This document shows, one piece after another, positions 15,134 through 23,585 of a DNA stretch of 45,707 nucleotides. Source of the DNA: Treponema sp. (GTDB lineage Bacteria > Spirochaetota > Spirochaetia > Treponematales > Breznakiellaceae). Both the position numbers and the translations under genes were made by a program. Position 1 is the stretch's first letter, and each line of letters begins with the position of its first letter. The notes beneath the pieces were generated by a model that saw only the letters and a list, made by a program, of their open reading frames with translations, ran no database searches and was not told the origin of the DNA. The DNA lies in NCBI GenBank assembly GCA_031273265.1, contig JAISSH010000130.1:1-45707 (forward strand), written 5' to 3'.

Positions 15134-15868
15134 TCACCCTCTTTGCCTTCGCACTTCGTAAAGCAGCACGCCGGCGGCTACTGACACATTGAGCGAATCA
15201 ATTCTGCCGTAGGAGGGTATTCCCACCATGCCGTCGCATTTTTCGCGCAACAGGCGGGAAATGCCGCTTCCTTCGCCGCCAAGGACAAACGCGACTCTGC
15301 CGCGCAGGTCTTTTTCGTAGACAGGGTCGCCTTCCATGTCGGCTCCGTAAATCCAGAAACCGGCTTCTTTTAGATCTTCCATCGCGCGGACAAGGTTGGG
15401 GGTTTCCGCTTGGGCGACCCATGAGACGGCTCCTGATGAAGTTTTGGAAATGACTTCGGCGTGTTTTGCGTTTCGGCGGTTACGGCTGAGAACCAAATCC
15501 ACGCCGAACTGATCGCAGCAGCGCAGGATAGCGCCGTAATTATGAGGGTCGGTGATTTCGTCAAGAATGAGGACAAGCGAGTCTTTGCGTTCCCCCAGAC
15601 CGGCGATGAAGTCTTCAAGACTGATGTCCGCTCCGGCGGCTGAGATATCTTCAACTTGAAGGGCGATTCCCCGATTGTCGGGCGCGATACCGTCCAAATC
15701 GAACGTTCCGACCCGTTCAAGGCGGATTTTGTTGTTGACCGCGAGGGTAACAATCTCCCGCGCGCGCGGTCCGGCTTTTGCGACAAGCAAAGGACCGCAA
15801 GACTGGCTTCCTGCCTTGCCTGATTTTATTCGTTCTTCAATGGCATGGAAGCCAGTTAGGTACGTCAT
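15134..15868 (-). CDS. rlmB: 23S rRNA 2'-O-methyltransferase, RlmB-like (SPOUT)
   Basis: A 244-residue TrmH/SpoU-family enzyme. The short N-terminal substrate-binding domain (LTGFHAIEERI) is followed by the knotted SPOUT methyltransferase domain with all three motifs: DEITDPHNYGAILR, FVLGGEGSGISRLL and IPSYGRIDSLNVSVAAGVLLYE. It uses S-adenosylmethionine to 2'-O-methylate a guanosine in 23S rRNA (G2251 in E. coli for RlmB); the close relative TrmH acts on tRNA, so the exact target is inferred. Length is normal. It lies just downstream of the 20-codon lysine-rich gene on the same strand and may partly depend on its promoter. Confidence 0.9.
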   Translation of the reverse strand: MTYLTGFHAIEERIKSGKAGSQSCGPLLVAKAGPRAREIVTLAVNNKIRLERVGTFDLDGIAPDNRGIALQVEDISAAGADISLEDFIAGLGERKDSLVLILDEITDPHNYGAILRCCDQFGVDLVLSRNRRNAKHAEVISKTSSGAVSWVAQAETPNLVRAMEDLKEAGFWIYGADMEGDPVYEKDLRGRVAFVLGGEGSGISRLLREKCDGMVGIPSYGRIDSLNVSVAAGVLLYEVRRQRG

Positions 15869-15936
15869 GAGTTTTCTTCCTTAAGTTAACAATAATTGAA
15901 AAAGCGCACAATAGGAAGAAAACGTCCGTCCACTGC

Positions 15937-15999
15937 TTACTTTTTCTTTGCAGGTTTTTTTGTCGCAGTTTTTTTTGTCGCTTTTTTTGCTTTAGCCAT
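15937..15999 (-). CDS. 20-residue lysine/alanine-rich micro-protein
   Basis: A 63-base frame on the minus strand, below usual size cut-offs: ATG 15999, TAA 15937-15939. It encodes a peptide of repeated AKK/TKK units (MAKAKKATKKTATKKPAKKK), eleven lysines in 20 residues and no acidic residue, like the tail of histone H1-type or chlamydial Hc proteins. GGAGGGG (rc of 16004-16010) is a strong ribosome site four bases upstream, and a consensus-like promoter and leader hairpin precede it. This supports real expression. Likely role: binding DNA, RNA or another polyanion (inference). Another frame covering 15837-16037 is also lysine-rich by coincidence but lacks a matching ribosome site. Confidence 0.6.
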   Translation of the reverse strand: MAKAKKATKKTATKKPAKKK

Positions 16000-16017
16000 A
16001 ATACCCCTCCCCTTATT

Positions 16018-16074
16018 TGAGCGTATTTTACGCTCATCTATTTTAAATATAGCAGATTAAATAAAAACTGTCAA
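16018..16074 (-). promoter_or_regulatory. Promoter and leader hairpin of the lysine-rich micro-gene
   Basis: On the minus strand TTGACA (16069-16074), 17 bases, TATATT (16046-16051): nearly perfect sigma-70 consensus. Downstream, TGAGCGTA-ttt-TACGCTCA (16018-16036) is a perfect 8-bp hairpin located between the transcript start and the ribosome site. Confidence 0.75.
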
Positions 16075-16083
16075 CATGATAGA

Positions 16084-16977
16084 TCAAATTTGTCCAATAA
16101 ATTTTTTCACAAAACCGCAGGGGCGGTAAGTCATTTTTGCCTGACGCAGTCCCTCATTGCCCAGATCCTGTTCGCGGTTTATAAGCGTGAAAAAGCGCGG
16201 AAGAGAGGCGGCAAACGCCTGATTCATAAACTGGTAAATGCCCTTGTACTCTTCAATCGCTTTTTCAAAATGAATGGCGAACATCTTCCCCCTCGCGATG
16301 CTTTCGCCGAGGCAATAGGCGGCGGGTTTTCCGGCGACAAAAAAGATTGCGCCGCGCTGAGGAAGAGAATCGAAAAGTTCCAGAGCTTCTCTTGCCGGTT
16401 TATAATCGCCGCTTTCGCCCTTTTCCTGCCGCCAGTGTTCTATAATCTCCATTGCCGCCGGAATTGTCTCCCTGCTCATCTGCTTCTGCTCGTAATCGGG
16501 ATATGTATGCAAAAAGTGATTCACATGATTCTTCTTTTTGTGAAACTTTTTTCCAGCCAGCTCCGCCAGTTCCTCGCGGTAGTAAAGATAATCAAAGTTG
16601 TCCCTGTCTTCCGCGAAAACAACACCGTGCTTTTCCAGCGATTCGCGGACAGGAGACAGCACGGACTCTGAAACATTTTTCCAGTAATCGTGAGTTTTAA
16701 ACAAAGATTGCAGGGTATCCCACTGCGGCGCGGCGCAGGGCGTCGAAAAAAATCTTTTCTCAGCCTCGTCTCCGTGCGCGGGCTGAACTCCCGAAATGAT
16801 AAAGCCGCCGTCCTGTCCATCGCGCGAAATGCGGTAATTGTACCTGTTCCTGAAAAGGTAAAGCCCGGAAAAGGTAAATTCAGAAACGCCGTCCTGAGTC
16901 AAAGACAGGCGCGGGTGCAGACTTTCCCTCGCGTTAATATCCAGAGGTATAAATTCCGGGTAACATGGAACGGACAT
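16084..16977 (-). CDS. DUF2156 (GNAT-like aminoacyl/lysyl-transferase type) protein
   Basis: A 297-residue DUF2156 protein, related in fold to the C-terminal catalytic domain of phosphatidylglycerol lysyltransferases (tandem GNAT domains). Family marks include YLYYREELAELAGKKFHKKK.NH.NHF, a central ALELFDSLPQRGAIFFVAGKPAAYCLGE, the HFEKAIEEYKGIYQFMN segment and the closing NREQDLGNEGLRQAKMTYRP. It has no membrane domain, so it is a soluble transferase-like protein; substrate unknown. It is encoded three bases after the AI-2E-type permease gene, on the same strand, so the two are one operon and may cooperate at the membrane. Confidence 0.85.
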   Translation of the reverse strand: MSVPCYPEFIPLDINARESLHPRLSLTQDGVSEFTFSGLYLFRNRYNYRISRDGQDGGFIISGVQPAHGDEAEKRFFSTPCAAPQWDTLQSLFKTHDYWKNVSESVLSPVRESLEKHGVVFAEDRDNFDYLYYREELAELAGKKFHKKKNHVNHFLHTYPDYEQKQMSRETIPAAMEIIEHWRQEKGESGDYKPAREALELFDSLPQRGAIFFVAGKPAAYCLGESIARGKMFAIHFEKAIEEYKGIYQFMNQAFAASLPRFFTLINREQDLGNEGLRQAKMTYRPCGFVKKFIGQI

Positions 16978-16979
16978 AG

Positions 16980-18077
16980 CTATGTTTCGTTTCTCTCGTT
17001 CTCTGCTTTTTTCGCGTTAGCCGATTTTCGCGATCCTATTAAAATTGAAACCGGCTCCATAATCGGAATGTTTTCGCATACAATTTTAATTATAACCGTC
17101 ATGGGAACGGCAAGAACCATTCCGGCAAATCCCCACAGATAACCCCATATCAGCAATGAAACCAGAACCATTAATGGAGAAAGCCCGACACGGTCGCCTA
17201 TAATTTTCGGGTCAAGCACATTTCCAAGTATGATATTTGTTCCCAAAACAATAGCGACCACAATGATTACCGGAACGGGGTTAGGCCAGAATTGAATCAA
17301 CGCGAAAAGAGATATTCCAAAGCCTATGATTATACTGCCCAATGCCGGGATATAATTCATGAAAAATTGAAGGACAGCCCAAACAACGGCAAATTCAAGC
17401 CCGACCAGAGAAAACGCGATGACGAAGACGACGGCGTTTATCAGTGAAAGCAGAGTTTTTGCAGCTAAATACCGGCTCACCTGCGACATCAGATCATGCC
17501 CCATCCGGTTGATGCGCTCCGATCTTTTTTCAAACGCGGCGTTCAGTTTTTCCTTAAAATAGCTTGCTTCCAACAGTATGAAAACCATGAAAATTAATAT
17601 TAAAACCGCGTTTTGCATGAATCGTAAAAAAATGTTGGAAAAAGAGCGGGCGAAATGTCCAACCCATGTGCGAATTCCCAGTTGACCCCATAGATTTTCC
17701 CAAAAACTTAAAGATTCATCGTAAGAAAGCTCAAATAATCGCGCTATCCAGATGTAAATTTCGGTTAAACGGTTCTCGTATCTGGGATAATATGAATAAA
17801 TTGTCTTTCCTAATGAAAAAAGCGCAAATCCCATAACGTACAATATGGCAATCATAATGACTACTATCAAAAGAATTGATAAAAGACGGGGAAATTGGAA
17901 TTTTTCGAGCCATTTAACCAGCGGGTACATTACAAAAGCCAGCAAAATGGCAATAGTGAAGGGCAGTATCACCGATGAGGCGATTTTCAGCACGGCTCCG
18001 ATAAGGACACAGCAGATAAAAACCATCAGAAAGAAGATGGCGCGCCCCGAATGGAATGTCCTGAATGTGTTTTTCAC
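16980..18077 (-). CDS. AI-2E/PerM family transporter
   Basis: A 365-residue integral membrane protein of the AI-2 exporter-like (PerM) family. Hydrophobic spans are at the N-terminus (about residues 13-75, three helices), in the middle (about 150-170) and in a C-terminal block (about 205-345). Family marks include the central NAVVFVIAFSLVGLEFAVVWAVLQFFMNYIPALGS split over the C-terminal helices, the motif DPKIIGDRVGLSPLMVLVSL and FAGMVLAVPMTVIIKI. Members transport or export small solutes, some acting as Na+/H+ antiporters; substrate cannot be told from sequence. It is the first gene of an operon with the DUF2156 protein. Confidence 0.87.
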   Translation of the reverse strand: MKNTFRTFHSGRAIFFLMVFICCVLIGAVLKIASSVILPFTIAILLAFVMYPLVKWLEKFQFPRLLSILLIVVIMIAILYVMGFALFSLGKTIYSYYPRYENRLTEIYIWIARLFELSYDESLSFWENLWGQLGIRTWVGHFARSFSNIFLRFMQNAVLILIFMVFILLEASYFKEKLNAAFEKRSERINRMGHDLMSQVSRYLAAKTLLSLINAVVFVIAFSLVGLEFAVVWAVLQFFMNYIPALGSIIIGFGISLFALIQFWPNPVPVIIVVAIVLGTNIILGNVLDPKIIGDRVGLSPLMVLVSLLIWGYLWGFAGMVLAVPMTVIIKIVCENIPIMEPVSILIGSRKSANAKKAENERNET

Positions 18078-18143
18078 TGCTTAAGTATGTCATAAATTAC
18101 GGAAATGGGCAATAATTAGTTGAAACCGGTAAATTGAAAAAGT

Positions 18144-18207
18144 TATCAAAAACCTTGATAAATTTTTTATTACGATTTAAAATGACACAATTTCAATATT
18201 TGTCATT
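18144..18207 (+). promoter_or_regulatory. Promoter with two inverted repeats before acyl-CoA synthetase
   Basis: TTGATA (18155-18160), 17 bases, TAAAAT (18178-18183). One inverted repeat, TATCAA-aaacc-TTGATA (18144-18160), covers the -35; a second, AATGACA-13 bases-TGTCATT (18181-18207), begins at the -10 and spans the start of transcription. This looks like a repressor-controlled promoter. Confidence 0.65.
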
Positions 18208-18225
18208 TTGGAGAGTAAATTTTTT

Positions 18226-20142
18226 ATGGAAAAAACCTTACCGTTAATGCTGAGAGCCAGAGCAAAAGATAACCCGGAAATCGTTATTCAATACTATAAA
18301 GACAGGGAAGGGAAATACCGTTCAGTCACCTACCGTAAATTTTATGAAGACGTTTGTTTTCTTGCGGCAGGGCTTGTGGAACTTGGCGTTAAGCGCGGAG
18401 ACAGGGTAGGGCTGATTGCGGATAACCGTCAGGAATGGATGCTTACCGATTTTGCCGTTCTTTCCGCTGGAGCCGCCGACGTTCCGCGCGGTTGTGATAT
18501 TACAACGCAGGAGCTTACCTACATACTGAGTTTTACCGGGTGCGAGGTTGTCTTTGCGGAAAACCAAAAACAGGCGCAGAAAATTCTTTCATGTAAAAAG
18601 GATATTCCGTCTCTTAAAACACTGATCAGTTTTGACCCGGTGGACGGCGAAACCGAAGCCGCCGCCGAGTCCGCCGGAGTAAAGGCGCTGTACTTTGCCG
18701 AAGTAACCGCCATGGGTCAGAAACGCGAAACTATGTCGCCGGGCGGCGCGGAAGCGGAAATGGACAAAGGAGACGGCGAGGATATAGCGAGTATCATTTT
18801 CACTTCGGGAACAACGGGCGAGCCAAAGGGCGTTATGCTTCTGCACAGAAATTTTTTGTGCCAACTGCCGTCTTTCATTTTATTTTTTGAATTGAAGCCG
18901 GGCGACATTTGGATTTCCATGCTCCCGGTCTGGCACGTTTACGAGAGGCTGATTGAATACTCAATTTTTTATTACAGCACCGGCATTGCCTATTCAAAAC
19001 CGATCTCATCAATTTTGATGGAGGACTTTAAGGCTATCCGCCCGAACTGGATGGTCAGCGTTCCCCGCGTTTGGGAAGCGATCATGGACGGCATTAACCG
19101 AAGCATAAAAGCCAAAGGCGGCTTTACGAAAAAGATGTTTGACATTGCGGTTTCAATGTCTATGGTTTACACCTACTTTAAGGATTTGACATTCGGTCTC
19201 TTGCCGAATTTTCACGGACGGCTGCGCGTGCTGGACGCGGTGATGGGATTTTTCCCCTGGCTTCTGCTTCTTCCCGCGCGGGGACTCGCGCAGATCGTTG
19301 TCTTTAACCGGATTAAGGGCGTATTCGGCGGGCGCTTTAAGGCGGGTATTTCAGGCGGCGGCTCTCTGCCGGCAAAAGTAGACCTGTTCTTCAACGCGAT
19401 TGGCATACGCCTTCAGGAAGGTTATGGTTTAACGGAAACCGCCCCGCTTCTTTCGGTGCGGCAGCACAGGCGTTCGCGGCGCGGCACTATCGGACAGGTA
19501 ATGCCAAACACCGAAGTAAGAATTATAGACGGCAAGGGAAAGTTACTGCCGCCCGGACACAACGGGATAATTTTCGCCAAAGGCGCTCAGGTGATGAAGG
19601 GCTATTATCAAAAGCCGGAGGCGACTGCCGCCGTTCTTAGCGCGGACGGCTGGTTTAACACAGGCGATATTGGAATGCTCACCCACGACAATGAATTGCG
19701 CATAACAGGACGCGCCAAAGACACGATTGTTCTGCGCGGCGGCGAAAACGTGGAGCCGGTCCCGATTGAGTGCAAACTGCGCGAAAGCCCGTTCATTCAA
19801 CAATGCATGGTCGCAGGTCAGGATCAAAAGTATCTTGCCGCGATTATCGTCCCCTGGCAGCAGGCTATCATGGATTTTGCCGAAGAAAACGCAATTCCCA
19901 TTGTCGATTACGAACTGCTTTTGCAACAGCCGGAAATCAACGCGATAATAGCTTCGGAAGTCGCCGACCGCGTAAGCCCTAAAACTGGCTTCAAGCCGTA
20001 TGAAAGGGTGTACAAGTTCGCCCTTCTGCCGAAATCTTTTGAGCCGGGCAAGGAACTTTCCGGCAAGGGCGAGCTTCTGCGCCACCACATCACGGCTGCA
20101 TACGCGAAGGAAATTCACAGGCTGTTCAAAGCGGATAAGTAG
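18226..20142 (+). CDS. Long-chain acyl-CoA synthetase (AMP-forming)
   Basis: A 638-residue acyl-CoA synthetase/AMP-binding protein. The ATP-phosphate motif IIFTSGTTGEPKGVML (about residues 187-202), EGYGLTETAP, GWFNTGDIGML and the hinge/fatty-acid signature ITGRAKDTIVLRGGENV are intact. It activates fatty acids with ATP and coenzyme A for lipid synthesis or degradation; spirochaetes that scavenge fatty acids carry several such enzymes. ATG 18226 is chosen, ten bases after TTTGGAGAG; an upstream in-frame TTG at 18208 is less likely. The promoter carries two inverted repeats, suggesting repression, perhaps by a fatty-acid-sensing regulator (inference). Downstream, 20150-20180 has an imperfect GGGAACG/CGCTCCC hairpin between the convergent genes. 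Confidence 0.92.
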   Translation: MEKTLPLMLRARAKDNPEIVIQYYKDREGKYRSVTYRKFYEDVCFLAAGLVELGVKRGDRVGLIADNRQEWMLTDFAVLSAGAADVPRGCDITTQELTYILSFTGCEVVFAENQKQAQKILSCKKDIPSLKTLISFDPVDGETEAAAESAGVKALYFAEVTAMGQKRETMSPGGAEAEMDKGDGEDIASIIFTSGTTGEPKGVMLLHRNFLCQLPSFILFFELKPGDIWISMLPVWHVYERLIEYSIFYYSTGIAYSKPISSILMEDFKAIRPNWMVSVPRVWEAIMDGINRSIKAKGGFTKKMFDIAVSMSMVYTYFKDLTFGLLPNFHGRLRVLDAVMGFFPWLLLLPARGLAQIVVFNRIKGVFGGRFKAGISGGGSLPAKVDLFFNAIGIRLQEGYGLTETAPLLSVRQHRRSRRGTIGQVMPNTEVRIIDGKGKLLPPGHNGIIFAKGAQVMKGYYQKPEATAAVLSADGWFNTGDIGMLTHDNELRITGRAKDTIVLRGGENVEPVPIECKLRESPFIQQCMVAGQDQKYLAAIIVPWQQAIMDFAEENAIPIVDYELLLQQPEINAIIASEVADRVSPKTGFKPYERVYKFALLPKSFEPGKELSGKGELLRHHITAAYAKEIHRLFKADK

Positions 20143-20202
20143 CCGCGCAAAAAAACGGGAACGTAGGAGGACGCTCCCGCTGTTATGACATCAATTTCGC
20201 AA

Positions 20203-21882
20203 CTAGTTCTTGGTCACCGTAATCGAATCATACGGCGTATTTGCATTAAAATTATAACCTTCTTCAGCGCCGTCAACCTTACTGCTCACGGTGGCGATGG
20301 CGTAGGTTTTGAATGTTATAGTTTTGCCGTTAACGTCAACAATGGTGTAGCTCGGTATATAGGGCTGAACAAAAGCCGCGTTGGAGACGGGCAAAAAATC
20401 TCCGGTCAGGTAATCGGTGCTGCCGACATGAGTGGAACTGGTTCCTTCTTGGTCTGTGACATTGTCCAGATACGGATATGCTGTGTTAGGTGTAGGATCA
20501 GCTCCACCCACATAAAGGGTGTTTTTATATACAGAAGTTTTATCCGCCGCTACCGCGTAGTATTTCAGTCCGCTGCCGGTGGTGAAGGTAAGATAAATGG
20601 GGTTGCCGGGATTGTTCCATGTGGAACCCGAAGCCTTATTAAATCCTGTTTTAATCGGCACGGAGACCTTGCCGCCGTCCCTGCCTGAAAGCGGGTAACT
20701 TCGGGCGTATACATGGTCATGTCCGGCAAGGACAAAATCAACATTTTCGTCGGACATCAATTTTTCAAAGCCGGCTTCCACATAGCCCTGTATATCCCGG
20801 TCGGCGCAGTGATCGGCAACGCTGGCGGTGGATTTGTGATGCTGAACAATGAGCCAGTCGTATTTTCCCGCGAACTTGGCTTTCGCTGCCTGGATTGTAC
20901 TTTCAAACCGGTCAATGTGTAGTTTGGCATCGGCGACGGGAAAGACGGTTAAGTGGTTGCCGCTAGTAGTAGCATAGGGAGCTGTGTTCAGGACTACAAA
21001 AAGGATGTTGTTGTAAAGGTAAAAATAGTTTCTTCTCGCCGCAGTGGGCACCGTTTCGTCTGCAAATTCCTGCACGTTGGGCAAGTTATAGTGGTAGTTA
21101 AAATTAAGGTGATTGTCGTGGTTGCCGGATACGGGAGCAAAGGGAATACTCCGCAGTCCCGTCGGGGCGTAGAAAAGAGTATATTCGGCTTCATTGCCGG
21201 CGCTGGCGTCTACCTGATCTCCGCCGCTGACGATAAAACTTACATTCGCGGCTTCGATTTTCTTCATTGTTTCCTCCCAGCCGGCGCCTGTGTTATCGCC
21301 GTTAACAGGGTGGTATCGATTAAGAGCGTCCCAAGTCGATGCGTGAAGCTGTGGGTCTGCTATTACGGCAAAACGGAAAGCGCCGGTGGCGGCAGGAACC
21401 TTAAAATTATACAAAGGACTCCAGTTGTCTCCATCGTTTGACACCGCGTACTGATAACTAAAACCCGGCTTCAATCCTGTTATCGTAACTTTATGGGCGC
21501 TATAGCCGGTTGCCGCGTTACTCACTGCACCGGTTTCTTCAATTAATTCAGTTCCAGCGATGATGGTTCCCCTGATGAACCTGACCTGCGCAGTCTTGCC
21601 GGCAGAGGCTCCCGCGGAATACCAGTTAAGGTTAATCTCCGTTGTGTTATTCCCAGGATTCAAACCCAGTGTTAATGGTTTTAATTCAAGTCCCCAACTA
21701 AGCGCGTCTGGTCCGCTTGAATAGTTTGTAATAGTTTCAGTCTCTTCCGCTGATGTATTACCCCCTACCTTGCCTCCCAGATCATCATCGGCACACGCTC
21801 CCGCAAAAAACGCAAAAGCAATAACCAAAGGCAAGACAGCCATTTGAAACACAGGAATTTTTTTCTGTTTCTTAAACAACAT
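20203..21882 (-). CDS. Purple-acid-phosphatase-like metallophosphatase lipoprotein
   Basis: A 559-residue exported protein. A lipoprotein signal ends in FAGAC; an acidic/Ser linker follows, then a fibronectin-like N-terminal domain (about 50-165, TGLKPGFSYQYAVSNDG) and a calcineurin-type phosphoesterase domain. Metal ligands are visible: VIADPQLH, GGDQVDA, VSGNHDNH, VQHHKS and LAGHDHVYARSYP. The order of an FN3-like and a metallophosphatase domain fits the purple acid phosphatase family. Start ATG 21882 follows AAGGAGG; the frame could be read from 21942 but without that signal. It is divergent from the barrel/SPFH/ATPase operon. TTTAAC repeats lie between and resemble Pho-type sites. Role: probably phosphate-ester or nucleotide scavenging at the cell surface. 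Confidence 0.88.
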   Translation of the reverse strand: MLFKKQKKIPVFQMAVLPLVIAFAFFAGACADDDLGGKVGGNTSAEETETITNYSSGPDALSWGLELKPLTLGLNPGNNTTEINLNWYSAGASAGKTAQVRFIRGTIIAGTELIEETGAVSNAATGYSAHKVTITGLKPGFSYQYAVSNDGDNWSPLYNFKVPAATGAFRFAVIADPQLHASTWDALNRYHPVNGDNTGAGWEETMKKIEAANVSFIVSGGDQVDASAGNEAEYTLFYAPTGLRSIPFAPVSGNHDNHLNFNYHYNLPNVQEFADETVPTAARRNYFYLYNNILFVVLNTAPYATTSGNHLTVFPVADAKLHIDRFESTIQAAKAKFAGKYDWLIVQHHKSTASVADHCADRDIQGYVEAGFEKLMSDENVDFVLAGHDHVYARSYPLSGRDGGKVSVPIKTGFNKASGSTWNNPGNPIYLTFTTGSGLKYYAVAADKTSVYKNTLYVGGADPTPNTAYPYLDNVTDQEGTSSTHVGSTDYLTGDFLPVSNAAFVQPYIPSYTIVDVNGKTITFKTYAIATVSSKVDGAEEGYNFNANTPYDSITVTKN

Positions 21883-21971
21883 AATATCCTCCTTGTTGTT
21901 TTGATGATGAAAAAATACAAACTCAATGTTAGGAAAAAACAAAAATAATGTTTAATTTTGATTTAATTTCG

Positions 21972-22001
21972 GTTAAACAAATATGTTAAAAGATCGTTAA
22001 A
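21972..22001. promoter_or_regulatory. Three TTTAAC direct repeats in the divergent region
   Basis: GTTAAA occurs at 21972, 21985 and 21996 (TTTAAC on the minus strand), 13 and 11 bases apart, about one helical turn. The sites are 90-120 bases upstream of the phosphatase gene and 74-103 upstream of the barrel gene. The spacing and TTAAC core resemble the TTAACA direct repeats of Bacillus PhoP boxes. Confidence 0.4.
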
Positions 22002-22074
22002 TTTATTTGAAATTGATAAAACTGATTGTCTTATGTCCAAAAATATTTACTATGAAAAACCTAAGGAGACAAAA

Positions 22075-23574
22075 ATGAAAAATAAAATTTTTGGATGTAC
22101 TTTACTGTTTGTTATTACGGCTGCGGGAGCATGGGCGCAGAATTTGCCAAATGTCCCAAACACAACTACCGGTCTTTGGTCATCGCCTCAAAGTACCATT
22201 ACAGAAGGAAGATACCGCAGTAACGCGGATAACTTTATTCGTCCCGATCAGTATACCGGCGTAAGCTTTGACAAATGGTTTGGAATGGTATCCTTTCTAT
22301 CTGACGATAACAACAGCGCTATCGCAACTGTCGGTCTTGCGACTAAAATCAGCGACTTGTATTTCGCCATGTTCTACTCGGGCAATATGTGGGCAGGTAA
22401 ACCTGTGAACAACTACATCGAACAGGAGCCAGGCACAGTTCCGGCAGGCGGCGCTGACGGCAAGGTCTATGATGTCTATACCAGCACTCCCAACGTGGCG
22501 ACAGGTCCCGTCAACAATGTCGCGTTGTTATTCGGCATTGGCAATATGGGTTTTAGAATCACCTATCGTACCAACTATCAGTCGTTCAAAGAGAACAACA
22601 TTGTGGTTGATACAACGCCCACAGGTCAACAGAACCGTACTTATCAACTGTACAGTGATTACTATGCTGAAAATGGTTATATCGCTCCGCAGGTTGCCTG
22701 GGCGCTGGCGAAGGATTTAACTAAAGACGGAATCAGACCCTATTTAACCGTCGATGGGATATTCAACCGTGATTATCAACAAACGAAAACGGCAGGCGAC
22801 GACAGCTTTGGTAATAAAGGTGAATTAATAGGACGCTCGTCGAATCATACTGATCCGTCTTTTGCCGTCGGTCTGGGCGGGTATCATATCTACAACAAGG
22901 ACGGTTTCAGACTCACCGCCGATCTTGACTATGTGCTTTCCTTTAAATTCTATAACAATGAGTACAGTTATGTTGATAATGGCGTGTATAAAACCGGAAA
23001 TATCAAAGGAACGTATAGTCCCGGCAGTAATCCCTACATTGAAAGGTCTTTTAATTCAAACCTTGTTACCCCTTCTCTCAGCGGTCAATGGAGCAGAGAT
23101 AAACTCGCGCTCAGGTTTAAATTTAATCTGCCGTTAACGTTCGAAAACGATGAACAAAATTCTATGACCCAGAATGAATCTGGAAAACTGGTTTATAATA
23201 ACGCAAGCAGTTCATCTTCCTCTTTTATCTTCCGTCCAGATTTGCGGCTTGCACTGCAATTCAAGATCGTTCCCGACAGGCTTACATTGAATGCCGGTGC
23301 GCGGCTTCAGGCTACAGCGGCTACGCTGAAAACGGTTGTTGAAAAATCCTATGACAACGGTAAAAAAGTCTATACGCGAAAACTGCATCAAGACTCGTAT
23401 GGCAGCGGTTTCGTCAGCCGTTTCAGCATCGGACCTACTCTTAACTTTACGGAAAATGCCTGGCTAGAAGCAGCCACCGGAGTTACTAACGTCTACGGTG
23501 ACGGAGCTATTGATGTATTTGCGCCGGGCGGTTTCTTCTCTTTCGGCAGTTTACTTGTAGGACTGAAATTCTAG
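22075..23574 (+). CDS. Outer-membrane beta-barrel protein
   Basis: A 499-residue protein with a cleavable signal peptide (MKNKIFGC..., cut after about AWAQ) and then alternating hydrophobic/polar strands rich in Tyr, Asn, Gly and Ser. It ends in LLVGLKF, a terminal Phe typical of proteins assembled by the BAM complex. Predicted location is the outer membrane. No known porin family is recognised; it resembles treponeme-specific barrel proteins. ATG 22075 follows AAGGAGAC. It is the first gene of the cluster with three SPFH proteins and a P-type ATPase (11-base gap to the next). It might provide the outer-membrane passage for that system, which is inference from position only. Confidence 0.75.
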   Translation: MKNKIFGCTLLFVITAAGAWAQNLPNVPNTTTGLWSSPQSTITEGRYRSNADNFIRPDQYTGVSFDKWFGMVSFLSDDNNSAIATVGLATKISDLYFAMFYSGNMWAGKPVNNYIEQEPGTVPAGGADGKVYDVYTSTPNVATGPVNNVALLFGIGNMGFRITYRTNYQSFKENNIVVDTTPTGQQNRTYQLYSDYYAENGYIAPQVAWALAKDLTKDGIRPYLTVDGIFNRDYQQTKTAGDDSFGNKGELIGRSSNHTDPSFAVGLGGYHIYNKDGFRLTADLDYVLSFKFYNNEYSYVDNGVYKTGNIKGTYSPGSNPYIERSFNSNLVTPSLSGQWSRDKLALRFKFNLPLTFENDEQNSMTQNESGKLVYNNASSSSSSFIFRPDLRLALQFKIVPDRLTLNAGARLQATAATLKTVVEKSYDNGKKVYTRKLHQDSYGSGFVSRFSIGPTLNFTENAWLEAATGVTNVYGDGAIDVFAPGGFFSFGSLLVGLKF

Positions 23575-23585
23575 GGAATTAATAG

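Noticed and set aside
15837-16037. 66-codon minus-strand frame overlapping the lysine-rich micro-gene
   Set aside because: Lysine-rich only because it is a shifted reading of the same A-rich DNA; its start lies inside the leader hairpin and lacks a ribosome site.
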